In this document: one piece after another, positions 55,047 through 63,261 of the stretch
Layout: each line of letters starts with the position of its first letter
Numbering within the stretch: position 1 is the stretch's first letter
Assembly: GCA_963693035.2 (NCBI GenBank)
Contig: CAXMMQ010000004.1
Location: 334,616 to 398,615, forward strand
DNA: 64,000 nucleotides
Direction: 5' to 3'
From: Lichenicoccus sp963693035
GTDB taxonomy: Bacteria > Pseudomonadota > Alphaproteobacteria > Acetobacterales > Acetobacteraceae
Position numbers and translations under genes: made by a program
The notes under the pieces: generated by a model
Databases searched by the model: none
What the model was told of the DNA's origin: nothing
What the model saw: only the letters and a program-made list of their open reading frames with translations

Positions 55047-55889
55047 TTAGTCGACGAATTTCTCGGTGAGCCACGGCTCCAGTGCCGCCAGGTTGTCCGG
55101 CATCGCGCGACCCTGCTTCAGGCCGATGGCGACCACCAGCATGTTGACCACCAGGAAATGGTTTATCCGCGACGTCAGCGGCGTGTACAGCTCGCTGTCC
55201 TCGTAGCGCGGCAGGCCGATCACCACGTCGCACAGCCGCGCGAGCCGCGAGCCGGGTGCGGTAAGCGCGATCGTCGTGGTGCCGTTGGCACGCGCTGCGG
55301 CGGCGGCCGTGACCAGGGTGCGGGTCGCGCCCGAATGCGAGAAGAACATCACTGCCTCGTCCGCGCGCAGCGTCGGTGCGATCAGCGTCTGCCGGTGCGC
55401 GTCCAGCACCAGCCGGCAATGCACGCCGAGCCGGAACAGCTTGTGCTCGGCGTCGAAGGCGACCGTCTCGGACAGCCCGAGTGCGAACAGGAAGCTGTTC
55501 TTGGCGGCCAGCAGGCGATCGGCGGCGTCTTCGATGGCGGCCGCATCGAGATCCTCGCCAAACCGGCGGATCGCGTTGATCGAGTTCTCCAGCAGCTTGG
55601 TGGCTGACGCGGCGACGTTGTCGTCGCCGGTGATGCTCTGGTGGGTGAAGGGCGGCTTCGGCGCCAGGCCCTGCGCGAGCCGGACCTTGAAGTCGGGATA
55701 GCCGGTGCAGCCGAACCGGCGGCAGAACCTGACAATGGTGGGATCGCTGACCGAGGCAAAGCCCTTGAGATCTGTCATGCTCATGGTGATGACGTCCTCC
55801 GGGCGCGTCAGCACGATCTCGGCGAGCCGCATCTCGGCGTTGCTCAGGTTGTCGCGCGCCTGGGCGACCAGCGTCAGCATGTGCCCCAT
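55047..55889 (-). CDS. MurR/RpiR-family transcriptional regulator
   Basis: The 280-residue protein has an N-terminal RpiR-type helix-turn-helix (LSNAEMRLAEIVLTRPEDVITMSMTDL, VSDPTIVRFCRRFGCTGYPDFKVRLAQ) and a C-terminal SIS phosphosugar-binding domain (FLFALGLSETVAFDAEHKLFRLG, VMFFSHSGATRTLVTAAAAAR). Such regulators sense sugar phosphates. The ATG directly follows the gph-like stop, and rpiA is downstream, so it likely controls this pentose operon. An ATG at codon 4 is an alternative start. Confidence 0.9.
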   Translation of the reverse strand: MGHMLTLVAQARDNLSNAEMRLAEIVLTRPEDVITMSMTDLKGFASVSDPTIVRFCRRFGCTGYPDFKVRLAQGLAPKPPFTHQSITGDDNVAASATKLLENSINAIRRFGEDLDAAAIEDAADRLLAAKNSFLFALGLSETVAFDAEHKLFRLGVHCRLVLDAHRQTLIAPTLRADEAVMFFSHSGATRTLVTAAAAARANGTTTIALTAPGSRLARLCDVVIGLPRYEDSELYTPLTSRINHFLVVNMLVVAIGLKQGRAMPDNLAALEPWLTEKFVD

Positions 55890-56540
55890 TCAGGTGGCGC
55901 CGGGGGCCGGCAGCAGGTCGGCGAAGTGCTGCAGCCGTTGCTTGGCCGGGACGTCCACGAGCGGCCCGTTGCCCCAGTCCACAACACGGAAAGCAATGCC
56001 GGCGGCAAGTGCTGTATCGCGATCAATGACGGTGTCGCCGATGAAGACCGCATCCTCGGTGGCGACCTGGAGATGCGCCAGCGCGTGCTGCAGCGGCGCC
56101 GGATGCGGCTTGCGTTGCCGCGTCGTGTCGGAGCCGACGACGATCTCGAACAGATGGTCGATACCGAAATGCCGCAGGACCGCCTCGGCCAGCGACTGCA
56201 CCTTGTTGGTGCAGACTGCGAGGCGGACACCGGCTGCATGCAGTGCCGGCAGGGCAGCGGCCGTATCGGCATACAGGACGGATTCCTCCGCCGGACGCTG
56301 CCGGTAATAGGCAAGATAGATCGCGGTGTCCCGCACCACCCGGCCCTGATCGACAACCTGGCCGATTTGCTCATAGACCTTGGCAACCAGAGCGGTCGCG
56401 CCCTCGCCGGTCAGCCGCTCGATCGTGCGCACCTCCTGCTCGGGCAGGCCATGCACCGCGAGCATGCGGTTGATGCCCCAGGCAATATCCGGTGCGCTGT
56501 CCACCAGCGTGCCGTCCAGATCGAAGATGATCGCCTTCAT
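55890..56540 (-). CDS. HAD-IA phosphatase, phosphoglycolate phosphatase-like
   Basis: The 216-residue protein has intact HAD motifs: IIFDLDGTLVDSAPDI (motif I with both aspartates), LAVCTNK (II), RQRKPHPAPLQHAL (III) and VFIGDTVIDRDTALAAG (IV), with a helical cap as in Gph. The start overlaps the xylulokinase stop by 4 nt, and the regulator gene follows without a gap. In a pentose locus it may remove a phosphosugar or 2-phosphoglycolate side product; the substrate is not certain. Confidence 0.87.
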   Translation of the reverse strand: MKAIIFDLDGTLVDSAPDIAWGINRMLAVHGLPEQEVRTIERLTGEGATALVAKVYEQIGQVVDQGRVVRDTAIYLAYYRQRPAEESVLYADTAAALPALHAAGVRLAVCTNKVQSLAEAVLRHFGIDHLFEIVVGSDTTRQRKPHPAPLQHALAHLQVATEDAVFIGDTVIDRDTALAAGIAFRVVDWGNGPLVDVPAKQRLQHFADLLPAPGAT

Positions 56541-58066
56541 GCGCGAGTACTCGCCTCGAACGTGGCGAGGTCCTGCATGGTGCGGTGCAGGCGGTCGTGC
56601 AGTGTCGCAAAGATCGGGTGCAGCCGGTCGTAGATGCGCGCGGCCTCCGGGCGTGGCTGAACGGTGTCGCATTCATTGATGACGGCGACAGCCTCGTGCA
56701 GATCGTGCCAATGCCCCGCGCCGACGCCTGCCAGCAGGGCCGCGCAATAGGCACCGCCCTCCGCCGCACCGGTCACCGTGGACACCGTGCTTCCGGTGAT
56801 GTCGGCGAGCAGTTGCAGCCACACCGGCGAGGCCACCGCGCCGCCAGAGGCGCGCACATGTTCGAAGGCCGCGCCGGACCGGCGCACCAGGTCCAGGATC
56901 GAGCGCAGGTTCAGCAGGATGCCTTCCAGCACCGCGCGCGTCATGTGCCGGATATCGTGACCCTGGCTCAGCCCGACCCAGGCGCCTCGAGCGTCCGGCG
57001 CCACCTGCGGGCAGCGTTCGCCAAGCAGCGAGGGCAGGAACAGCAGGCCACCTGCCCCTGGCTCGATCGCTTCGGCCAGCCGGATCAGCTCGTCGAAGCC
57101 GGCGGCGGCCCCTGGCACCGGCCGCAGCGCGTCGCGCAGCCATGCCAACGCGCCGCCGCCATTCAGCGTGACCCCCATGACGTGCCACAGCCCGGGAGCG
57201 TTGCCGCAGGAGACCTGGAGCAGGCCGCCAGGATTCTCCGGGCAGTGCGACGCGGCCGCGCCGACCAGTCCGGCGGTGCCTATGGTGACGCCGACGATCC
57301 CGCTGCCGGTCACCCCCATCGACGTGGTCTGGATCACGGAATCCCCGCCGCCGGCGACGATCGGCAATCCCGCCGGCAATCCCCAGCGCAAGGCGACGTC
57401 AGCGCGCAGCCGGCCGGCAACTTCGTGGCTTTCCAGCACATGCGGCACCTGCTCGGCGGACAGCCCAACCGCGTCCAGCATCGGCTGCGACCAGCGCCGG
57501 GAGGCGACGTCGAACAGCCCGGTGCCGGAGGCGTCGGAAACGTCGGTCGCAGGCTCGCCGGTCATCAGCAGGCGCAGATAGTCCTTGGGCAGCAGGAACC
57601 GCCGCATGGCGCCGAACAAAGCCGGCTCGCGCTCGGCCATCCACAGCAGCTTGCCGCCGGTGAAGCCCGGCAGCATGCGATTGCGTGTCAGCCCCTGCAG
57701 CGCCTCGAGGCCGCCGACGCGTTCGGTGATGCGCTCGCATTGCGCGCCGGTGCGGTTGTCGCACCAGAGCATGGCCGGGCGCAGCACCGCGTCCGCTGCA
57801 TCGAGCGCCACCAGCCCGTGCATCTGGCCGGACAGCCCGATCGCCGCGACCTCGCCTCCTGGCGGCAGCGCCCGCACCAGCTCGCGCATGGCGCGGTCGG
57901 CGCCGTCCCACCAGTCCGAGGGCGCCTGCTCGGCCCAACCCGGACGCGGCGTCGCCATCGGATACTCCGCAGTGGCGCGCGCCAGCACCAGGCCGCTGCC
58001 GTCGATTGCCAGCGCCTTGCAGGCCGAGGTCCCGAGATCGACTCCGACTAGGCAGCGCGTCGCCAC
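56537..58066 (-). CDS. xylB: Xylulokinase (FGGY family carbohydrate kinase)
   Basis: The 509-residue kinase matches XylB: GVDLGTSACKALAID (phosphate loop), GLSGQMHGLVALD, LWCDNRT, LPKDYLRLLMTGE and the ATP-binding region IGTAGLVGAA ... HVMGVTLNGGGALAWLRD. It phosphorylates D-xylulose to enter the pentose phosphate pathway. It starts 1 nt after the ALDH stop and overlaps the downstream phosphatase gene by 4 nt. Other FGGY substrates such as related ketoses are possible. Confidence 0.9.
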   Translation of the reverse strand: MATRCLVGVDLGTSACKALAIDGSGLVLARATAEYPMATPRPGWAEQAPSDWWDGADRAMRELVRALPPGGEVAAIGLSGQMHGLVALDAADAVLRPAMLWCDNRTGAQCERITERVGGLEALQGLTRNRMLPGFTGGKLLWMAEREPALFGAMRRFLLPKDYLRLLMTGEPATDVSDASGTGLFDVASRRWSQPMLDAVGLSAEQVPHVLESHEVAGRLRADVALRWGLPAGLPIVAGGGDSVIQTTSMGVTGSGIVGVTIGTAGLVGAAASHCPENPGGLLQVSCGNAPGLWHVMGVTLNGGGALAWLRDALRPVPGAAAGFDELIRLAEAIEPGAGGLLFLPSLLGERCPQVAPDARGAWVGLSQGHDIRHMTRAVLEGILLNLRSILDLVRRSGAAFEHVRASGGAVASPVWLQLLADITGSTVSTVTGAAEGGAYCAALLAGVGAGHWHDLHEAVAVINECDTVQPRPEAARIYDRLHPIFATLHDRLHRTMQDLATFEASTRA

Positions 58067-58067
58067 G

Positions 58068-59519
58068 CTAACCGCCGTGCTTCAGCCGGACGTGCTTGAT
58101 CGCGAGATAGCCGTCCATGCCCTCGCGTCCATGCTCGTAGCCGATGCCGCTCTGCTTGCGACCTCCGTACGGCGCATTCATGATGCCGGCATCGACATTG
58201 TTGACCGCGATGCTGCCGAAGCAGAGCGCGCGGGCCAAGCCGAAGATCTCAGCGACGTCGCGCGCATACACGTAGGCGGCCAGCCCGTTAGGCCCCGCAT
58301 TGGCAAGCCCGATCACCTCGTCGATGCTGTCGAACGCCGAGACCCCGAGCACCGGGCCGAACGTCTCCTCGCTCATCACCAGCATGTCGGGCGTGCAGTT
58401 GTCGAACACCGTGGGTGCGTAGAAATGCCCCTGTCGCATGCCGTCCGGCGGCGCTCCTCCGCACAGCAGATCGGCGCCGCGACCCAGCGCGTCCTCGACG
58501 TGCCGCTCAACCTTGGCGATACCGTCGGCGTTGGTCATCGGACCGAGATCCGCACCGGGATGCTCCAGGCCGTCGGCAATGGTCAGCTTCTGCGCACCAT
58601 CCGCCAATTTCTGCACGAAGCTTCCATGCAGTGAGCGGTGCACGTAGATCCGGTTCACCGCAATGCAGATCTGCCCCATGTTGCGGAACCCGCGACGCAC
58701 GGCGCCCTTGACCGCCGCATCGACGTCCGCGCTCGACGCCACCACCATCGGGCAATTGCCGCCGAGTTCGAGCGAGACCGACTTGATGCCGCCCATGGTG
58801 CGAAAGATGTTCTCGCCGACACTGGCCGAGCCGGTGAACGCGATCTTGTCGATCCCGGGGTGCGACACCAGAGCCGCACCGGACTTGCCGGCACCCTGCA
58901 CCAGGTTGACGACGCCAGGCGGGAACCCTGCCGCGACAACGCAGTCCAGTAGGGCAACGGCGGAGAGCGGCGTGTATTCGGACGGCTTGACCACCAGCGT
59001 GCAGCCGGCGGCCAGCGCGCCGCCGAGCTTCCAGCCGATCAGCTCGACCGGGTAGTTCCAGGGTGCGATGGCCGCCGCGACACCGATCGGCTCCTTTTCG
59101 ATCAGGCTGAGAAACCCCTGCTCCTCGTTCGGGATGGTCTGGCCAAGCACGCGGACAGCTTCGGCGGCATAGTAGTCGAAGGTGTGCGCAACCTTGCTGA
59201 CCTCGCCGCGTGCCTCATCGAGCGGCTTGCCCTGTTCGCGCGACACCGCGCGCGCGATGCCGTCGCGGCGCTCGTCGACGATCAGCGCCAGCTCACGCAG
59301 CAGGTCGGCGCGCTTGTACGGTCCGAGGTCGCGCCACGCCGGGAACGCACGCCGCGCTGCCTGCACCGCACGATCAACGACCCCTTCGTTGGCGACCGCG
59401 ATGCGCGCGATGGCCTGCCCGTTGGCCGGGTTCGAGAGGGTAAACCAGTCGGCGGCGCCTTCGGAGGACCAGAGATTGTCGATAAGAAAGACCGGCGGCT
59501 GCGGCAATGCGGTGATCAT
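58068..59519 (-). CDS. NAD(P)-dependent aldehyde dehydrogenase
   Basis: The 483-residue ALDH has the catalytic cysteine in NMGQICIAVNRIYVH and the general base glutamate in SLELGGNCP, plus AIAPWNYPVELIGWKLGGALAAG and FTGSASVGENI. It resembles succinate-semialdehyde and alpha-ketoglutarate-semialdehyde dehydrogenases. Its start overlaps the FAH-family gene stop by 4 nt. Next to a possible ketodeoxypentonate dehydratase, oxidation of alpha-ketoglutarate semialdehyde (Weimberg route) is a reasonable but unproven assignment. Confidence 0.9.
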   Translation of the reverse strand: MITALPQPPVFLIDNLWSSEGAADWFTLSNPANGQAIARIAVANEGVVDRAVQAARRAFPAWRDLGPYKRADLLRELALIVDERRDGIARAVSREQGKPLDEARGEVSKVAHTFDYYAAEAVRVLGQTIPNEEQGFLSLIEKEPIGVAAAIAPWNYPVELIGWKLGGALAAGCTLVVKPSEYTPLSAVALLDCVVAAGFPPGVVNLVQGAGKSGAALVSHPGIDKIAFTGSASVGENIFRTMGGIKSVSLELGGNCPMVVASSADVDAAVKGAVRRGFRNMGQICIAVNRIYVHRSLHGSFVQKLADGAQKLTIADGLEHPGADLGPMTNADGIAKVERHVEDALGRGADLLCGGAPPDGMRQGHFYAPTVFDNCTPDMLVMSEETFGPVLGVSAFDSIDEVIGLANAGPNGLAAYVYARDVAEIFGLARALCFGSIAVNNVDAGIMNAPYGGRKQSGIGYEHGREGMDGYLAIKHVRLKHGG

Positions 59520-60682
59520 GCCGCGAGCAGCCCGCGCGCGGCCAGGTTGCGCATCAGCGCGCCGATGCCGAACTGCCAGGGCGGCGCCTCGTCGCTATAG
59601 GTCACCACGTTCACCAGCCGGCCAAGCGCAGCCGCCGCGATCTCGACCCGGTCGCCCTGCTTATGGGTAAAACCCTGGCCGGGATGGTCGCGATCCTGGG
59701 TCGGCGCGAACAGCGTGCCGAGGAACAGCACCATGCCGTCCGGATACTGGTGGTGCCGGCCGAGCGACTGCGCCACCAGGTCGAGCGGATCGCGGCTGAT
59801 CTCACGCATCGAACTGCTGCCGTTGAGGACGTAATTGTCGTCACGGCCGGTGACGGTCAGTTCCAGCTCGAGCCGGCGCACGTCCGCGATGCCGAAGCCT
59901 GCGTCGAACAGCCGGATGAACGGGCCGAGCGCGCAGGAGGCGTTGTTGTCCTTGGCCTTGCCGAGCAGCAACGCGCTGCGGCCTTCGATGTCGCGCAGGT
60001 TGACGTCGTTGCCGAGTGTCGCACCATGCACCGAACCGCGCGAATTCACCGCCAGCACCACTTCCGGCTCGGGATTGTTCCACGACGAGGCGCGTAGCAC
60101 GCCGATCTCCGCGCCGAGACCAACCGAGGACAGAACAGCCGACTTGGTGAACACCTCGGCATCCGGCCCGATGCCGACTTCGAGATATTGCGACCAGTAA
60201 CCGCCCTCGATCAGCACCTGCTTGACGCGCGCCGCCTCCGCCGATCCTGCCTTGACGTCGCCCAAGGCACCCCCGATGGCGGCGCTGACCTTTTCCCGGA
60301 TCGCGGCCGCTTCGCGATAGTCGCCCTTGGCCCGCTCCTCGATGACGCGCTCGAGCATGGACCGGGCGAAGGTGACGCCGCAGGCCTTCACCGCCTGCAG
60401 GTCGCACGGCGCCAGCAGGTGCGGTCGGTCCAGGTGCCTCGCAAGACTGTCGGCGATGATCCCGGCCAGCGGATACGACCGTCCGTCCGGGAGCGCGGCG
60501 ATCGCCGCCGCCGGATCGTCATGCTCCAGCAGGGCGGAGACCGTTGGCCCGGCGGCGGTGACATCAACCAGCCGGTCGCCGCGCAGATGCACGAGGACGG
60601 GGCCGCCGAGCGCCGGGTCGAACACGCGCCCGAGCAGGCTCGCATTCGAGAAATCGCGCGGAAGGATGTCGAGCGGTGTCAT
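59516..60682 (-). CDS. Fumarylacetoacetate hydrolase-family protein, candidate 2-keto-3-deoxypentonate dehydratase
   Basis: The 388-residue protein has an N-terminal extension and a FAH catalytic domain: ACGVTFARSMLERVIEERAKGDY, YLEVGIGPDAEVFTKSAVLSSVGLGAEIGV, WNNPEPEVVLAVNS and GNDVNLRDIEG. The acidic metal ligands are visible. The long form fits FAH-fold dehydratases acting on 2-keto-3-deoxy sugar acids in non-phosphorylative pentose oxidation. It lies between a sugar transporter and an ALDH. Other sugar-acid hydrolases are possible. Confidence 0.85.
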   Translation of the reverse strand: MTPLDILPRDFSNASLLGRVFDPALGGPVLVHLRGDRLVDVTAAGPTVSALLEHDDPAAAIAALPDGRSYPLAGIIADSLARHLDRPHLLAPCDLQAVKACGVTFARSMLERVIEERAKGDYREAAAIREKVSAAIGGALGDVKAGSAEAARVKQVLIEGGYWSQYLEVGIGPDAEVFTKSAVLSSVGLGAEIGVLRASSWNNPEPEVVLAVNSRGSVHGATLGNDVNLRDIEGRSALLLGKAKDNNASCALGPFIRLFDAGFGIADVRRLELELTVTGRDDNYVLNGSSSMREISRDPLDLVAQSLGRHHQYPDGMVLFLGTLFAPTQDRDHPGQGFTHKQGDRVEIAAAALGRLVNVVTYSDEAPPWQFGIGALMRNLAARGLLAA

Positions 60683-60697
60683 GATGTCTCCTGCCCT

Positions 60698-61717
60698 CTA
60701 GCGCGTGCTGGAAATGCGGACGCGCATGGCGTCGATCGCCACGGCCACGAATATGGCGAGCCCACCGATCATGTCGACATAGAACGATGGCACGTTGACG
60801 ATCGACAGCCCGACATGGATCACGGTGAGCAGCAGCACGCCGCCGAGGATGCCGGGCACATGGCCGCGGCCGCCGAACACGCTGACGCCGCCGATGATCG
60901 GCGCCGCGATCGCATAGAGCAGGAAGCCGTTGCCCTGGTTGGAGGTGATCGCCATCTGCCAGGCAGCCAGCAGGTAGCCGGCGATGGAGGCTAGGAACCC
61001 GGACATGGTAAAGGCGAGGATCTTGATGCGGTTGACGCGGATGCCGGCACTCGCCGCCGCGATGGCATTGCCGCCGACCGCATAGACGCTGCGTCCCAGC
61101 GTGGTCAGGCGCAGGAACACGACGCCCGCGATCAGCGCGACCAGGAAAATCACCGGCATCAGCGGCCAGCCGAGCACGCTCACCTGGCCGATCCAGTTGT
61201 AGCCGTCAGGCATGTCGGTGATCGTCTTGCCATGCGAGATGGCGAGCAGTGCACCCTGCAGGATGATCATCATCGCCAGCGTCTCGATCAGCGAGACCAT
61301 GCGCAGCCGGGTGATGCAGATGCCGTTGAAGAAGCCGATCAGCGTGCCGACGCCCACCCCTGCGAGCATGCCGAGCCACCAGTGGAGATGCGCGTTCGAC
61401 ACGAGCATGGCGCCGGCCACCGAGGAGAAGCCGAGATTGCTGGCAATCGACAGGTCGATCTCGGCGACCAGCAGCGGCATCGACACGGCGAGCGCCAGCA
61501 ATCCAAGGACGGTCGCCTGGATCAGGATGTTCTGCAGGTTGGCAATGCTGAAGAAAAAGCTGTTCAGCAGCCCGAAGATGATTGCAAGCCCGATCAGCCA
61601 GAACCAGACCACGTTCTGCAGCATCCAGCGCAGGCCGGTGCGGGCATCGAGTGCTGGCGCCTTGCCGGATGACTTGGCCCGTGCGGAAGAGAGACCGCTT
61701 GAGATCTGCTGGGACAT
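60698..61717 (-). CDS. Sugar ABC transporter permease (RbsC/XylH-like)
   Basis: The 339-residue protein has about 9-10 membrane helices and the branched-chain/ribose permease pattern: LALAVSMPLLVAEIDLSIASNLGFSSVAGAM, RLTTLGRSVYAVGGNAIAAASAGIRV (cytosolic coupling region), and IIGGVSVFGGRGHVPGILGGVLLLTVI. It forms the channel for the ABC importer whose ATPase gene ends 5 nt upstream. The FAH-family gene follows after 15 nt. Specificity is presumably for a pentose or related sugar. Confidence 0.92.
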   Translation of the reverse strand: MSQQISSGLSSARAKSSGKAPALDARTGLRWMLQNVVWFWLIGLAIIFGLLNSFFFSIANLQNILIQATVLGLLALAVSMPLLVAEIDLSIASNLGFSSVAGAMLVSNAHLHWWLGMLAGVGVGTLIGFFNGICITRLRMVSLIETLAMMIILQGALLAISHGKTITDMPDGYNWIGQVSVLGWPLMPVIFLVALIAGVVFLRLTTLGRSVYAVGGNAIAAASAGIRVNRIKILAFTMSGFLASIAGYLLAAWQMAITSNQGNGFLLYAIAAPIIGGVSVFGGRGHVPGILGGVLLLTVIHVGLSIVNVPSFYVDMIGGLAIFVAVAIDAMRVRISSTR

Positions 61718-61722
61718 GCCGG

Positions 61723-63261
61723 TCAGTCCTGGTTTGCGCCGCGATCGAAGGCCGCTTCGCGCAGGCGCTGCGTGGTGATCTCCGTGCCGCGCAGCGTCTG
61801 CACGATGCGGCCCTCCGAGAAGATGCAGACCCGGTCGACGATGCGAGCCATCTCGTCGAGATCGGCCGTGATCACGATGACCGCGAGGCCTTTCGTGGTG
61901 AGCGCATCGACCGTGCGATGCACGTCTTCCTTGACCCCGACATCGATGCCGCGGGTCGGCTCATCCAGGATCAGGATTTTTGGTTGCGTCGCCAGCAGCC
62001 GGCCAAGGCACACCTTTTGCTGGTTGCCGCCGCTCAGCGTGTCGATCGAGACCTGCGGGTTCGGCGCCTTGACGCCCATCTCGCCGAAGTAGCGTGACAC
62101 CAGGGCGGTCTCGGCACGCAAATTCATGAAGCCGTACTGCGAGACCGCGCCAAGGCTGGACAGCGAGAGGTTGTCGCCGATGGAGAGCAGCGCCACCAGC
62201 CCGTCGCGCCTGCGGTCATCCGACAGGTAGGCGATACCGCGCGCCAACGCTTCCGGCGGCCCCGGCGGCAACGGCGTCGGGGCCGCATCGCCATGCAGCC
62301 GCACCAGACCGGAGCGGGCCAGGTTGAGGCCGAACAGGGCCTGCGCGAACTCCTTGGCGCCTGACCCCGGCAGTCCGGCAAAGCCGACCACTTCGCCCTG
62401 GCTCACGACAAAGTCGTCGATCTCGACGGAAGGAGCCCGGACATCATTGACGGAAAGCGCCGGGGCGCCGTCGGCGGACGGGCCTCCGGCCCGGTGGAAC
62501 AGGTGCAGGTCGCGCCCGAGCACCAGCTCCGACAGCCGCTCCGTGGTCATGCCGGCAATATTCTCGCTGCTGCCGGCGAGCCGCCCGTCGCGAAGCACCG
62601 TGACGGCATCGCAGATCTCGAGGATCTCGTCGTTGTAGTGCGAGATGAACACGAACGAGATGCCGCGATCCCTGAGATCGCGCATGAAGTCGAAAAGCAC
62701 CGCGCGGTCGACCAATGTGAGCGCCGCCGTCGGTTCGTCCAGGATGATCAGCCGGCCGCCGCTGAACAGCGCGCGCAGGATATTCAGCTTGCGGCGGTCG
62801 ACCGCGCTCAGCGCGCCGGCAGGGCGCTCCGGGTCGATCGCGGTGCCTTCCAGCATCTGCCGCGCCTGGACCCGCAGCCGGCGCCAGTCGACGAACATGC
62901 CACGCGCCGGCCAGCGCCCGAGCATGAGGTTCTCGGCGACGCTGAGTTGCGCGACGATCATCGGCTCCTGGGTGACCAGGAACACGCCGGCCGCCTCCAT
63001 CGCCTTGACGTCGCGTCCCTGCACCTCCTGGCCGTCGAGCAGGATCCGCCCGGCAGTGGGCGCACGCATGCCGGCGATCAGTTCGACCAGGGTGGACTTG
63101 CCGGCGCCGTTCTCGCCGAGCAGCCCGTGGATCGCGCCGCGTCGGATAGCGAACGACACGTCCTTCAGGGCAACCAGCGCACCATAGATCTTGGTGAGCC
63201 CTGCGATCTGCAGGATTGTCTCCGAGGCAGCCGCCTCGGCCTGTGCAAGGGGTGCGGCCAT
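61723..63261 (-). CDS. Sugar ABC transporter ATP-binding protein (RbsA/XylG-like)
   Basis: The 512-residue protein has two fused ATPase domains. Domain 1 has Walker A GENGAGKST at residues 49-57 and Walker B LIILDEPTAAL, but its signature is LSAVDRRKLNILRAL rather than the usual LSxGQQQ form. Domain 2 has a degenerate Walker A (GLPGSGAKE), typical of the family, with a good signature LSGGNQQK and LILDEPTRGIDVG. The ATG at 63261 overlaps the substrate-binding gene stop (TGATG). A start at 63282 would add seven residues. Confidence 0.92.
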   Translation of the reverse strand: MAAPLAQAEAAASETILQIAGLTKIYGALVALKDVSFAIRRGAIHGLLGENGAGKSTLVELIAGMRAPTAGRILLDGQEVQGRDVKAMEAAGVFLVTQEPMIVAQLSVAENLMLGRWPARGMFVDWRRLRVQARQMLEGTAIDPERPAGALSAVDRRKLNILRALFSGGRLIILDEPTAALTLVDRAVLFDFMRDLRDRGISFVFISHYNDEILEICDAVTVLRDGRLAGSSENIAGMTTERLSELVLGRDLHLFHRAGGPSADGAPALSVNDVRAPSVEIDDFVVSQGEVVGFAGLPGSGAKEFAQALFGLNLARSGLVRLHGDAAPTPLPPGPPEALARGIAYLSDDRRRDGLVALLSIGDNLSLSSLGAVSQYGFMNLRAETALVSRYFGEMGVKAPNPQVSIDTLSGGNQQKVCLGRLLATQPKILILDEPTRGIDVGVKEDVHRTVDALTTKGLAVIVITADLDEMARIVDRVCIFSEGRIVQTLRGTEITTQRLREAAFDRGANQD

